A stretch of 44,407 nucleotides of DNA from Methylobacterium segetis (GTDB lineage: Bacteria > Pseudomonadota > Alphaproteobacteria > Rhizobiales > Beijerinckiaceae): positions 1-44,407 of the forward strand of contig NZ_SMNT01000042.1 of the NCBI RefSeq assembly GCF_004348265.1, in the 5' to 3' direction. Shown one piece after another: positions 9,448 to 17,988 of this stretch; position 1 is the stretch's first letter; every line of letters begins with the position of its first letter. The translations under genes and the position numbers were made by a program. Under the pieces are notes generated by a model that saw only the letters and a list, made by a program, of their open reading frames with translations, ran no database searches and was not told where the DNA came from.

Positions 9448-10658
9448 CGACCGGGATGACGGGCCGGCCGGACCCTCGCTCGCGCCGCGCACGGGACGCG
9501 ACGGGCCTGCGCGCCGTGCGCGGCGTCGCCCGCATCGGTGCGCCGGCCGCGGCCGGTCTGTTCCTCGCCGCGCTCTACGGATTGCCGCTCCTCGCGACCG
9601 CCGGAAACCGCCTCGCCTTGGGTGACCCGGTCTACGCGTCTCAGATGGTCGGCCTCGGGGCGCACGCCGCGGCGGGCCTCGTCGTTGCGGCGGCCCTGGT
9701 GTTCCGCGCGCATCCCTCGCGCCGCGTGGCGCTGGCCGCGGCGGCTCTTCTCGCCACGGCCCTCTGCCTGCTCGCGACGGGACTCGGGGCCACCGCCTCC
9801 GACCTGCTCGCCGGGCGCCCCCCGGCCGCGCGGGCGAGCCTCGCGAGCGGCGCCTGGATCGCGCTGGCCCTGATCGGGGGCGGCCTCGGCCTCGCCCTGC
9901 GCCGGGCGGCGCTGCCCGGGCTCGGCCCGGCACTCGCGGCCGGCCTCGCCCTGCTCCTGCTCCTCGCGTACCGGCAGGGCATCCTCGACGGGCTCTCCCT
10001 CGTCGTCGAGTTCCGCGCGCGCCGCGGCGTTCTCCTGAGCGCACTCGGCGAGCACCTGATCCTCGCGGGCGGCGCGCTGCTCCTCGCGATATCCGGCGCG
10101 ATCCTCCTGGCGCTGTGGCGGCGCGGCCAGGGGCTCGTCGAGGGTCTGCTGGGCGGCGTGCAGGTCGTCCCGGCGGTCGCCCTGTTCGGAGCCCTGGTGG
10201 CGTTGCTGGCGGGGCTCCTGCGCTGGATGCCGGCGCTCCGTGATTTCGGGATCGGCGCGCTCGGCCCGACGCCCGCGATCCTCGGGGTGGCGGCCTACCT
10301 GCTGCTGCCGCTCTGGCGCGGGATCAACCAGGCCCTTCGGGCGCCGGATCCTGCGACGCTCGACGCCGCCGCGGGGCTCGGCCTGACCCGGGCGGAGACC
10401 CTCCGGCGCGTGCGCCTGCCCATCGGCGCGCCCACCCTGATCGGGGCGCTGAGGGTCGCGAGCGTGCAGAGCATCGGGCTCGCCACGCTCGGCGCGCTGA
10501 TCGGCGCGGGCGGCCTCGGCCGCATCGTGTTCGAGGGCATGGCACAATTCGCGCCGGACCTCATCCTCCTCGGCGCCCTTCCTGTCGTGGGCCTGTCGCT
10601 GGCGGCCGAGACCGCCCTCGGCCGGGCCGAGGACGCAGTGCGGAGGCGGCGCGCATGA
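9444..10658 (+). CDS. Osmoprotectant-type ABC importer, long permease (YehY-like)
   Basis: The 404-residue membrane protein has about nine or ten hydrophobic segments. Its C-terminal ~200 residues form a binding-protein-dependent permease domain with an EAA-type loop (LDAAAGLGLTRAETLRRVRL followed by PIGAPTLIGALR), the docking site for an ATPase. The extra N-terminal membrane block is like that of the YehY subunit in yehZYXW systems. It overlaps the binding-protein gene by 4 bp and lies 10 bp before the second permease, so the three genes form one operon. The slot where the ATPase usually sits is empty. Confidence 0.85.
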   Translation: MTTGMTGRPDPRSRRARDATGLRAVRGVARIGAPAAAGLFLAALYGLPLLATAGNRLALGDPVYASQMVGLGAHAAAGLVVAAALVFRAHPSRRVALAAAALLATALCLLATGLGATASDLLAGRPPAARASLASGAWIALALIGGGLGLALRRAALPGLGPALAAGLALLLLLAYRQGILDGLSLVVEFRARRGVLLSALGEHLILAGGALLLAISGAILLALWRRGQGLVEGLLGGVQVVPAVALFGALVALLAGLLRWMPALRDFGIGALGPTPAILGVAAYLLLPLWRGINQALRAPDPATLDAAAGLGLTRAETLRRVRLPIGAPTLIGALRVASVQSIGLATLGALIGAGGLGRIVFEGMAQFAPDLILLGALPVVGLSLAAETALGRAEDAVRRRRA

Positions 10659-10668
10659 GGTCCCCGCC

Positions 10669-11400
10669 ATGACCCTCCTGCGCCGCCTGCGCCCCGCCCT
10701 CGGGCTCGCCGCCGCGGGGCTCGTCCTCGGCGCCTGCGCCCACCCGACCGTCGCCTCCCGCCTCGCGGCCGCCCTCGGCGAGGCGCCGCGGCGCGCGCTG
10801 AGCCCGGCCCACCTGTCGGCGCTGGCGCTGAACCACCTCGCCCTCGCCGCCACGGGCCTCGCCCTCACCGCGATCCTCGGCATCGGGCTCGGCATCCTCG
10901 CGACGCGTGAGGCGGCCGCGCCCCTCCGCGGCGGGATCGACGCCATCGCGGCAGCGGCGCAGGCGGTGCCGCCGGTCGTGGTCGTGGCGCTCGCGCTGCC
11001 CGTTCTCGGCTTCGGCGGCCCGCCGACGCTCCTCGCCCTCGTCCTCTACGGGCTGATGCCTGTCCTGCGCGGGACGGTCTCGGCGATCGAGGGGGTCTCG
11101 CACGAGGCGCGGGAGGCCGCCCGGGCGATCGGCCTCACGCGCGTCCAGGTTCTCGGCCGGGTGGAGATCCCGCTCGCGGCACCGGGCATCGTCGAGGCGG
11201 TGCGAACGGCGCTCGTCCTCGCTGTCGCGACGGTCGCGGTCGGGGCGCTGGCCGGTGCGCCCACCCTCGGGACGCCGGTCGTCGCCGGCCTGCAGAACCA
11301 GAACATGGTCCCCATGCTGCAGGGAACGTTCGCGACCGCAGCGCTCGCCTTCCTCTGCGACGCCGCGATGCTGGCCCTTCTCGCGCTCCTCAGGCGATGA
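10669..11400 (+). CDS. Osmoprotectant-type ABC importer, short permease (YehW-like)
   Basis: This 243-residue permease of the OpuCB/YehW type has five or six membrane segments. It carries an intact EAA loop (EAREAARAIGLTRVQVLGRV, then EIPLAAPGIVEAVRTAL). It should pair with the upstream longer permease as a heterodimeric channel. The N-terminal LVLGACAH resembles a lipobox but lies in a first membrane segment, so I do not read it as a lipoprotein signal. Its last 11 bp overlap the convergent DUF6894 gene. Confidence 0.86.
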   Translation: MTLLRRLRPALGLAAAGLVLGACAHPTVASRLAAALGEAPRRALSPAHLSALALNHLALAATGLALTAILGIGLGILATREAAAPLRGGIDAIAAAAQAVPPVVVVALALPVLGFGGPPTLLALVLYGLMPVLRGTVSAIEGVSHEAREAARAIGLTRVQVLGRVEIPLAAPGIVEAVRTALVLAVATVAVGALAGAPTLGTPVVAGLQNQNMVPMLQGTFATAALAFLCDAAMLALLALLRR

Positions 11401-11644
11401 GGGCGGCCGCGCCGACACGCTCCGTGGCGAGCGTCATGGTGGTGCGGAAGAGCGCCCCGCGCTCGTGCGAGCGCACCGTGGCGACGAAGACCTGAGCCCT
11501 GCCGGAGGGGAGGGTCGCGAGGGCGACGTCGTGGAGGACGCTGGCCACCGCGAGGCGGGCGGCCTCGTCGTTGGCGAGCACCACGCCCTCGCGGTCCAGG
11601 GCGGAGTTGCCGCAGATGTTGATGTCGAAGAAGTAGCGCGGCAT
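11390..11644 (-). CDS. DUF6894 family small protein
   Basis: The 84-residue product starts MPRYFFDINICG and contains REGVVLANDEAARLAV, the recurring pattern of a short family (DUF6894) present in many copies in Methylobacterium and relatives. Function is unknown. ATG 11644 follows a GGGGGAC/GGGAC purine stretch; the frame extends 13 codons further upstream without conservation. It is convergent with, and overlaps by 11 bp, the upstream permease gene. Confidence 0.78.
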   Translation of the reverse strand: MPRYFFDINICGNSALDREGVVLANDEAARLAVASVLHDVALATLPSGRAQVFVATVRSHERGALFRTTMTLATERVGAAALIA

Positions 11645-11765
11645 GTCCCGTCCCCCGGGTCCGGCGAGCAGGCCCGGGCACACAGCTTCATCACGCGGAA
11701 CGATCCCGCATTAACCCAGATCAGGGCCTGCCGCGGGCATGCGGCCCGCGGGGTTGGGGGATCGC

Positions 11766-12869
11766 TCATTCCTCCTTGAAGGAGACTTTCGCTCCGCGCT
11801 CGACGTGGAGGGCGAGGTCCCGCGCGTCCCAGTTGGTCAGCCGGATGCAGCCGTGGGATTCCGTCTTGCCCACCTTCTCGGGCTCCGGTGTGCCGTGGAT
11901 GCCGTAGGAGGGGATCGACAGGTCGATCCAGACCACGCCGACCGGGTTGTTCGGCCCCGGATGGATCGAGAACTTCGTCTTCGATTTCACGCCGGCGAAT
12001 TGATATTTCGGGTTGTAGGTATAGTCAGGCTCGAACGCGACGCCCTTCACCTTGGCCTCGCCGCTCGGTGCCGGCTTCTCGTCGCTGCCGATCGAGGCCG
12101 GATAATAGGCGATGAGCTTGCCGTCCTTGTCGAAGGCCCGCAGGTCGCGGCTCGACTTGTCGATCTCGATGCGGGTCACCTTCGGCGATTGCGGCAGATC
12201 CTTCGCCTTCACCTTGCCGCGCTCCAGGGGCGGTACCGCCGCCACCGCGACCACCGTCCCGGCCTTGTCGAGGGCCGCGCCAGGGTTGAGCGCGCTCAGG
12301 AGGTCGCGGCTCATGTGGAAGCGCTCGGCCAGCATCTCCCGCGGGTTGGTGTAGTGCATCGCGTCGAGTTCGGCCTGCTCCTCCATCTTGGCCGGGATCT
12401 TCTCCACGTAGGGTCCGCGCACATCGTCCTCGGTGAGGGTGTACTCGGCGATCACCGGGCCGGTGCCGGCGGCCTGCAGCTTCTCGAAGAGTTCGGGCGT
12501 CAGGCTCTTCGGCTCCGGCAGCCCCTGCGCCTTGGCGAAGGCCGCGAGCGCGCCGCGATAATTGTCGCCCTGGCGCCCGTCGATGGCACCGGGCGAGAAG
12601 CGGGCGCGGTCGAGGAGGACCTGCGCCTTCACGATCAGCGGGTCGGGATCCTCGTCCTTGCGCGCGCCCTTCCGCTCCGGCTTGGCTGCCTTGTCCTTGC
12701 CGCCTTTGTCCTTGGCTTCCGCGCCCGGCGCCTCCGGCGCCGCGGCGTTGACCGCATCGCGCGTGAGCGTGGGGGATTCCTCCCGCTTCGGCGCCGCGAG
12801 GCCCGGCGCGGCGAGGGCGAGAAGCCCGACCAGGGCGACGCCCGCCCGCAACGCAAACCCAGCCGACAT
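11766..12869 (-). CDS. L,D-transpeptidase (YkuD domain), secreted
   Basis: The enzyme should form 3-3 (or lipoprotein-type) cross-links in peptidoglycan in the periplasm. The 367-residue protein has a signal peptide (residues 1-25, [14 protein letters not shown]), a charged Lys/Glu/Ala linker, a probable peptidoglycan-binding region (~80-200) and a C-terminal YkuD domain. The catalytic motif [11 protein letters not shown] is complete with Cys341, preceded by [16 protein letters not shown] and its conserved His. L,D-transpeptidases are prominent in polar-growing Hyphomicrobiales. A second envelope gene (extensin-like) lies 72 bp upstream on the same strand. Confidence 0.93.
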   Translation of the reverse strand: MSAGFALRAGVALVGLLALAAPGLAAPKREESPTLTRDAVNAAAPEAPGAEAKDKGGKDKAAKPERKGARKDEDPDPLIVKAQVLLDRARFSPGAIDGRQGDNYRGALAAFAKAQGLPEPKSLTPELFEKLQAAGTGPVIAEYTLTEDDVRGPYVEKIPAKMEEQAELDAMHYTNPREMLAERFHMSRDLLSALNPGAALDKAGTVVAVAAVPPLERGKVKAKDLPQSPKVTRIEIDKSSRDLRAFDKDGKLIAYYPASIGSDEKPAPSGEAKVKGVAFEPDYTYNPKYQFAGVKSKTKFSIHPGPNNPVGVVWIDLSIPSYGIHGTPEPEKVGKTESHGCIRLTNWDARDLALHVERGAKVSFKEE

Positions 12870-12941
12870 GGCCCGACATCCCTCCGGAGGCGGCAGCGCC
12901 CCGGGCGATCAATCCGCAGGGCGCTCAGAGCGTTCCGGCTC

Positions 12942-13850
12942 TCATTGGCACAGGCGGTGACCGGCGCTGCGCTCGCGCTCGTCGAGATGCAGATGGTTGG
13001 CGTGGGCGGCGTCAGAGCCGGGGCCGAGCACCGTGCGGAAGAAGCCGCAGGCGCGGGTGCGCACCGCCGCCAGGAAGCGCGCCTCCGGCGTCCCGTTCGG
13101 CAGGGGACCGACCGTGATCGGCGCGCGCCCTTCGATCGTGAAGCTCATCACGTCGATGCCGTTCGCGTAGGCGTGTTCACTGAGCTTGGCGTCGGGGTCG
13201 TGGTTCTGCCCGCGGCACTCGTAGGACGTTCCGATGGCGATCGCCTTGAGCGGGCTCCCGAGCTCGGCCTCGGCCACGGCCTGGACCTCGGTCGCCCAGC
13301 GGGCCAGCGCCTCGGCGGCGCCGCAGACGAGGGTGGCGGATTGCGGCAGCGCGATGCCCTCGAGCGCCGTGAGCCTGAGCGGGCTCGCGGCCCCGCACTG
13401 CCCGCTCTCCAGGCGCGGCAGAGGCTCGAAGGCGGCGCCGAGCCGCTTCAGGCGGACCCGGCAGGCGCCGTCGTCGGGCGCCGCGACCTTCAGGGCAAGC
13501 GCCGCCTCGCCCGAGAGCTCGGCCGGCCGGGCCGGGGGGAGGGGCGGCGGAGCCGGTGGCAGCGTCGGGGCCTCGGCCGCCGGGGCCGGCTCCGGCACGG
13601 AGGGTTTCAGCTCGGCCGGGCGCTCCGGGGGAAGCGGCACCTCGGGAGAGGGGGCGGCCGGCTTCAGCTCGTCGGGGCGCTCCGGCGGCAGCGGTGTCGC
13701 GACAGCCGGTGCCCCCGCGCCACGGGCGGGCTCGGCTCTCGCGCCGGACGTGGCAGCCATGCCAAGCAGAAGTGCGGCGAGGAGCATCAGACCGCTGGAA
13801 CCGGCTGCTCCGGGGACGATCCGCCGGACGGGAGAACGACGCATACGCAT
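12942..13850 (-). CDS. Extensin-like C-terminal domain protein, secreted
   Basis: The protein (~302 residues) has a signal peptide ending near ARA, then a Pro-rich linker with three copies of PLPP(E/A)RPxEL. A C-terminal extensin-like domain follows (ACRVRLKRLGAAFEP ... TSYECRGQN ... SEHAYANGIDVMSF ... HANHLHLDERE). The SEHAYANGIDV and NHLHLD blocks resemble metal-binding motifs of M15/LAS-type peptidoglycan peptidases. A cell-wall role is therefore plausible but unproven, and no plant-like function is implied. ATG 13850 has GAGGGGG about 10 nt upstream; TTG 13859 and ATG 13844 are alternatives. This ATG shares bases with the divergent hydrolase ATG. Confidence 0.85.
   Translation of the reverse strand: MRMRRSPVRRIVPGAAGSSGLMLLAALLLGMAATSGARAEPARGAGAPAVATPLPPERPDELKPAAPSPEVPLPPERPAELKPSVPEPAPAAEAPTLPPAPPPLPPARPAELSGEAALALKVAAPDDGACRVRLKRLGAAFEPLPRLESGQCGAASPLRLTALEGIALPQSATLVCGAAEALARWATEVQAVAEAELGSPLKAIAIGTSYECRGQNHDPDAKLSEHAYANGIDVMSFTIEGRAPITVGPLPNGTPEARFLAAVRTRACGFFRTVLGPGSDAAHANHLHLDERERSAGHRLCQ
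13520..13690 (-). repeat. Proline-rich repeat in the extensin-like gene
   Basis: Three imperfect units encoding PLPP-(E/A)-RP-x-ELKP-type sequence, separated by Ala/Pro/Glu spacers, form the linker between the signal peptide and the catalytic-like domain. Such linkers commonly span periplasm or cell wall. Confidence 0.7.
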
Positions 13851-14523
13851 GCCAGACAAACCCCCTCAGGCCGGAACGCGCGAGACGCTGACATGCGCGG
13901 GCCACCTGCTGACGATCGAGATGTTCCGCCCCGTCGGCAAGGACGGCGCTACAACGCCCACGATCATTCTGCTCCACGACGCCGAAGGGGCGGGTCCGAA
14001 TCGCCCCGTCCGCCAGGAGGCGGCGTCGCTCGCGGGGGCGGGCTTCACGGTGCTCCTGCCGCACTATCTCCTGCGCACGGGCCAGGAGCGGGCGGGCTTC
14101 TCCGAGATCGCCCGCCACTTCGCCGCGTGGCGGGAGGGCCTGGCGTCGCTCCTGGAGCAGGTGCGCCGGACGGCGCCGGGCGGCATCGCCCTGATCGGGC
14201 GCTCCCTCGGCGGCGCTCTCGCCCTCGCGGTGGCGCTGGACGCCGGCGGCGCGGCGGGGCTGAGCCTGCGCTCCGCCTTCCTGCCCCCGGAGATCGCGGA
14301 CCGGCCGCTGGTCTTTCCGCCGGTCCTCGTTCAGCACGGTGCCCGCGACGTGCTCGTCCCGCCGAGCCACGCGCGGCGCCTCGCTGAGGGCGTGGCCGCG
14401 GCGGGCGGGCGCTGCCGCATCGCTCTCTACCCCGATCAGGCCCACACTTTCGACGCGCGGGCCGAGGCCGAGGCGACGGCGCTGACGCTGTCCTTCCTCC
14501 GGGAGCACGTCGTGCGAGCCTGA
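13849..14523 (+). CDS. Dienelactone-hydrolase-like alpha/beta hydrolase
   Basis: This 224-residue alpha/beta hydrolase of the dienelactone hydrolase group carries a Ser-Asp-His triad: Ser119 in IGRSLGG, Asp167 in QHGARDVLVP and His199 in YPDQAHTFD. Classical dienelactone hydrolase uses Cys as nucleophile; Ser here points to a general esterase-type activity with unknown substrate. There is no signal peptide, so it is cytoplasmic. The start ATG 13849 overlaps the divergent extensin ATG; GGAG lies ~12 nt upstream, so the start is not certain. Confidence 0.82.
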   Translation: MPDKPPQAGTRETLTCAGHLLTIEMFRPVGKDGATTPTIILLHDAEGAGPNRPVRQEAASLAGAGFTVLLPHYLLRTGQERAGFSEIARHFAAWREGLASLLEQVRRTAPGGIALIGRSLGGALALAVALDAGGAAGLSLRSAFLPPEIADRPLVFPPVLVQHGARDVLVPPSHARRLAEGVAAAGGRCRIALYPDQAHTFDARAEAEATALTLSFLREHVVRA

Positions 14524-14618
14524 ACCGGACCCCGCGCCTTTGCAGGCCGGGAGGCCGGCCCCTATCTTGCCGGGCACCGTACGGGGCGCGTCGCCCGCCG
14601 ACAGGATCGAGGACCGGA

Positions 14619-16700
14619 ATGAGCGCAGGACAGACCGCAGCCGGGCTGCAGGGCCTCGAACCCGGCAACCCGTTCTCGGAGGCGGATTGGGACACGCCCC
14701 ACGGCCTGCCCCCCTTCGAGCGGATCCGGCCCGAGCATTACCTCCCGGCCTTCGAGGCGTCCCTCGCCGCCCACGAGGCGGAGATCGGGCGGATCGTCGG
14801 CGACGCGGCGCCGCCGAGCTTCGCCAATACGGTCGGCGCGATGGAGCGCGCGGGCCTCGCCCTGGACCGGGTCGCCTCGGTCTTCTTCAACCTGACGGGC
14901 AGCCACACGAACAAGGACTTGCAGGCGATCGAGCGCACGATCGCCCCGCGCCTCGCCCGGCATGGCAGCGCCATCTACCTGAACCCGAACCTCTGGGCGC
15001 GCATCTCGGCGGTCGATCCGGCGGCCGAGCCCCTGAGCGAGGAGGAGCACCGGGTGCTCGACCGCTACCGGACCCGCTTCCGCCGCGCGGGCGCCGACCT
15101 CGGCCCCGAGTCGAAGGCGCGCGTCGCCGAGATCGCGGCGCGGATGGCCGAACTCGGCACGCAGTTCAGCCAGAACCTCCTCGCCGACGAGAGCGGCTTC
15201 GAGTTGCCGCTCTCCGGGGAGGAGGATCTTGCCGGCCTGCCTCCCTTCCTGCGGGCCGCCGCCGCGAGCGCCGCCACCGAGCGCGGCGGCCGGCACAGCC
15301 ACGTGATCACCCTCTCGCGATCCCTCATCGAGCCCTTCCTCGTCTTCTCGACCCGGCGCGACCTGCGCGAGCGCGCCTACGAAGCCTGGACCCGGCGGGG
15401 CGAGATGGGCGGAACGACCGACAACCGCGCGATCATCGCCGAGATCGTGGCGCTGCGCGCCGAGCGGGCGCGGCTTCTCGGCTACGAGAGCTTCGCCCAT
15501 TTCAAGCTCGACGACACGATGGCGGGCTCGCCGGACGCCGCGATGGAACTTCTGCGCGACGTCTGGACGCCGGCCCGCCAGCGGGCGGGTGCGGAGCGCG
15601 AGCGCCTCCAGGCGCTGATCCAGGCGGAGGGCGGGAATTTCGCCCTGCAGGCCCATGATTGGCGCCACTACGCGGAGAAGCTGCGGCGGGCCGAGCACGA
15701 CCTCGACGAGAGCGAGGTGAAGCCGTACCTGCCGCTCGAGGGCATGATCGCGGCGGCCTTCGACACGGCGGGCCGCCTGTTCGGCCTCCGCTTCGAGGAG
15801 TTGCCCGAATTCCCGCGCTACCATCCCGACGTGCGGGCGTGGCGCGTCTCGAACGCGGACGGCTCGGAGGTGGGACTGTTCCTCGGCGATTATTTCGCGC
15901 GGCCCTCGAAGCGCAGCGGCGCCTGGATGAGCGCCTTCCGCTCGCAGGAGCGGCTCAACGGCACGGTGACGCCGATCATCGTCAACGTGATGAACTTCGC
16001 CCGCGCGCCGGCCGGCGAGGCGGCGCTCCTCTCCTTCGATGATGCCCGCACGCTGTTCCACGAGTTCGGGCACGCCCTGCACGGGCTCCTCTCGGACGTG
16101 ACCTACCCGCTCCTCTCCGGCACGGCCGTCTCGGGCGACTTCGTGGAACTGCCTTCGCAGCTCTACGAGCACTGGCTGGAGCAACCCGAGGTGCTGCGGG
16201 CGCATGCCCGCCACCATCTGACCGGGGAGCCGATGCCGGAGGCCCTCTTGGAGAGGCTGCTCGCCGCCCGGACCTTCAACCAGGGTTTCGCGACCGTCGA
16301 GTACGCCGCCTCGGCGATCATCGACATGACGCTTCACCTCTCCGCGGCGGCCGAGGACGGGCTCGACGTGCCGGCCTTCGAGGCGGACGCTCTGCGCCGC
16401 ATCGCGATGCCCGCCGAGATCGGCATGCGGCACCGCTCGCCCCATTTCGCGCACATCTTCTCGGGCGACGGATACGCAGCCGGCTATTACAGCTATCTCT
16501 GGTCCGAGGTGCTCGACGCCGACGCTTTCGACGCCTTCCGCGAGGCGGGGGACATCTTCCACCCGGAGACCGCAGCGCGGCTGCGCCGCTACGTCTACGG
16601 GGCCGGCAACCTGCGGGATGCGCGCGCCGCCTATACCGGCTTCCGCGGCCGCCTGCCGAGCATCGATCCCCTGCTGCGCAAGCGCGGGCTCGCGGCCTGA
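14619..16700 (+). CDS. M3 family oligopeptidase (Dcp/OpdA-like)
   Basis: This zinc metallopeptidase should cleave short peptides in the cytoplasm. At 693 residues it matches peptidyl-dipeptidase Dcp/oligopeptidase A. The thermolysin-type motif HEFGH (His481-His485) sits in TLFHEFGHALHGLLS, followed by the third-ligand region DFVELPSQLYEHW. The C-terminal HIFSGDGYAAGYYSYLWSEV is also characteristic. No signal peptide is seen. ATG 14619 agrees with the conserved N-terminus (NPFSEADWDTPHGLPPFERI). Dcp and OpdA cannot be separated with confidence from sequence alone. Confidence 0.93.
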   Translation: MSAGQTAAGLQGLEPGNPFSEADWDTPHGLPPFERIRPEHYLPAFEASLAAHEAEIGRIVGDAAPPSFANTVGAMERAGLALDRVASVFFNLTGSHTNKDLQAIERTIAPRLARHGSAIYLNPNLWARISAVDPAAEPLSEEEHRVLDRYRTRFRRAGADLGPESKARVAEIAARMAELGTQFSQNLLADESGFELPLSGEEDLAGLPPFLRAAAASAATERGGRHSHVITLSRSLIEPFLVFSTRRDLRERAYEAWTRRGEMGGTTDNRAIIAEIVALRAERARLLGYESFAHFKLDDTMAGSPDAAMELLRDVWTPARQRAGAERERLQALIQAEGGNFALQAHDWRHYAEKLRRAEHDLDESEVKPYLPLEGMIAAAFDTAGRLFGLRFEELPEFPRYHPDVRAWRVSNADGSEVGLFLGDYFARPSKRSGAWMSAFRSQERLNGTVTPIIVNVMNFARAPAGEAALLSFDDARTLFHEFGHALHGLLSDVTYPLLSGTAVSGDFVELPSQLYEHWLEQPEVLRAHARHHLTGEPMPEALLERLLAARTFNQGFATVEYAASAIIDMTLHLSAAAEDGLDVPAFEADALRRIAMPAEIGMRHRSPHFAHIFSGDGYAAGYYSYLWSEVLDADAFDAFREAGDIFHPETAARLRRYVYGAGNLRDARAAYTGFRGRLPSIDPLLRKRGLAA

Positions 16701-16738
16701 AGGCACGGCCTCCGCCCGTCTTCGTACGCGCGGCGGCC

Positions 16739-16771
16739 GGTAACCTTTCGGTAAACAAACGTCCTTAACCA
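16739..16771 (+). promoter_or_regulatory. TTAACC-type half-site cluster (possible CtrA sites)
   Basis: In the 115-bp gap before the coiled-coil gene lie GGTAACC (16739-16745), GGTAAAC (16750-16756) and TTAACCA (16765-16771), 11-13 bp apart. TTAACCAT is the known CtrA half-site in alphaproteobacteria and TTAA-N7-TTAA the full site. The last copy matches 7 of 8 half-site bases. Binding is inferred only. Confidence 0.35.
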
Positions 16772-16815
16772 AAGCTTTCGTGATCCATCGACAAGCAGCG
16801 GCCGGGACGAGAGCC

Positions 16816-17694
16816 ATGATCCCATCGGGCACCCAGACGAGCGCCGAGAAACCCGCAGCCCCGAGCGCCCCGTCACCGGAGGAGCAGCTCAAGGCGATCG
16901 TCTCGGGCGCCGCAAAGCCGGAGCCGGCGAAGGTCGAGGCTCCGGCAGCAGTCCCGCAGGCCACCGCGACGGCGTCCCGGTTCAGGCCGAAGGTCAAGCT
17001 CGACGCGCGTGTTGCGGGCATCGCCTGCGCGGCGCTTGCCTTCGGCACGCTCGTCGGCGCCGGCGCCAGCACGCTCTCGGCGCCGCGGCCGGAGCGCATG
17101 GCGGGCGCGTTCACCGAGGTTCTGGCGGGCCTCGAGGCCAACCGGGTCGAGGCCGCGCGATTGAACACCGAGATCGAGCGGCTGGGCCGCTCCCTGGCGG
17201 CTCTGCGCGACGCGACCGAGGCCGCCCGGGGCGACGCCAAGACCCGCGCGACAGGCGTGACCGAGCGCCTGACCAAGGTCGAGCAGACCGTGACGGCGCG
17301 CCTGAACGCGCTCGGCGAGCGCATGGAATCATCGGACCGCGATCAGGCGACCCGCCTCGCTGCCCTCTCGACGCTCCTCGAGAAGCGTGCCGCGGCGGCT
17401 CCCGCGCCGGCCGTGGCCGCTGCGCCCGCACCGGTGCCGACCCCGGCGCCGAAGTCCGAGCCGGCGCAGACGGGGGCGATTCCCGAGAAGCCGAAGCCGG
17501 CGATCGTCGAGGGCTGGGCCCTGCGCGACGTCTATGACGGAGCGGCGATGCTGGAGGATAAGCGGCGGCGCCTCGTCGAGGTCGCGCCGGGAGACACGGT
17601 GCCGGGCGTGGGCAAGGTCGAGGCCGTGGAGCGGCGCGGGCGCGACTGGGTCGTGGTCACGCGTCAGGGCCTGATCACCTCGCAAGCGTGGTGA
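16816..17694 (+). CDS. Membrane-anchored coiled-coil protein with PilP/GspC-like C-terminal region
   Basis: The 292-residue protein has an Ala/Pro/Glu-rich cytoplasmic N-terminus (1-60), one membrane helix (~66-88) and a long heptad-like stretch (~95-190, ANRVEAARLNTEIERLGRSL). An Ala/Pro linker (~195-235) leads to a ~55-residue C-terminal domain (GWALRDVYDGAAMLED ... VEAVERRGRDWVVVTRQGLI). The last domain resembles the small periplasmic beta domain seen in PilP/GspC-type proteins, a resemblance by eye only. It is likely an inner-membrane protein with a periplasmic coiled coil. I do not recognise a characterised homologue. ATG 16816 follows GGGACGAGAG. Confidence 0.68.
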   Translation: MIPSGTQTSAEKPAAPSAPSPEEQLKAIVSGAAKPEPAKVEAPAAVPQATATASRFRPKVKLDARVAGIACAALAFGTLVGAGASTLSAPRPERMAGAFTEVLAGLEANRVEAARLNTEIERLGRSLAALRDATEAARGDAKTRATGVTERLTKVEQTVTARLNALGERMESSDRDQATRLAALSTLLEKRAAAAPAPAVAAAPAPVPTPAPKSEPAQTGAIPEKPKPAIVEGWALRDVYDGAAMLEDKRRRLVEVAPGDTVPGVGKVEAVERRGRDWVVVTRQGLITSQAW

Positions 17695-17709
17695 GCACCG
17701 GACGTCGCC

Positions 17710-17928
17710 TCAGGTCGTCGGGACCGGGGTCGCGGCGAGGTCGTCGGAGCGCACCGGAAAGCGCGGCTCGACCGCCATCGCCTCGGCCATCGTCGCGGCG
17801 CGCATGGCGCGGCGGCGGCCGTTGATGCGCGCCCGGGCCTGCTCGGCCCGCGTGGGATGCAGAAGCGCCGTCAGAAGCGCCTGCCCTTCGAAATCGCTGT
17901 CCAGGTTCTTCGCGTCGAAAACAGGCAT
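17710..17928 (-). CDS. Small hypothetical protein
   Basis: The 72-residue product is MPVFDAKNLDSDFEGQALLT..., then a basic stretch (ARARINGRRRAMRA), ending in VRSDDLAATPVPTT. The start ATG 17928 is preceded by GAGGAAG at good spacing. The frame extends upstream to 18039 without likely coding character. There is no signal peptide, membrane segment or known motif. Its ribosome binding site and codon use like its neighbours favour a real gene, but the family is unknown to me. Confidence 0.55.
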   Translation of the reverse strand: MPVFDAKNLDSDFEGQALLTALLHPTRAEQARARINGRRRAMRAATMAEAMAVEPRFPVRSDDLAATPVPTT

Positions 17929-17988
17929 GGCTTCCTCGCACCGGCGGTGACGAGAGGGCGGCGGACGGCCGCGATAAGCTCGGCCGTA

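Noticed and set aside
10724..10745. Lipoprotein signal in the short permease (LVLGAC)
   Set aside because: It lies in a membrane segment of a polytopic permease with no mature soluble domain following it.
11739..14387. An 882-codon plus-strand open frame across the envelope genes
   Set aside because: It is antisense to two well-supported genes (L,D-transpeptidase, extensin-like) and has no recognisable domain or start signal.
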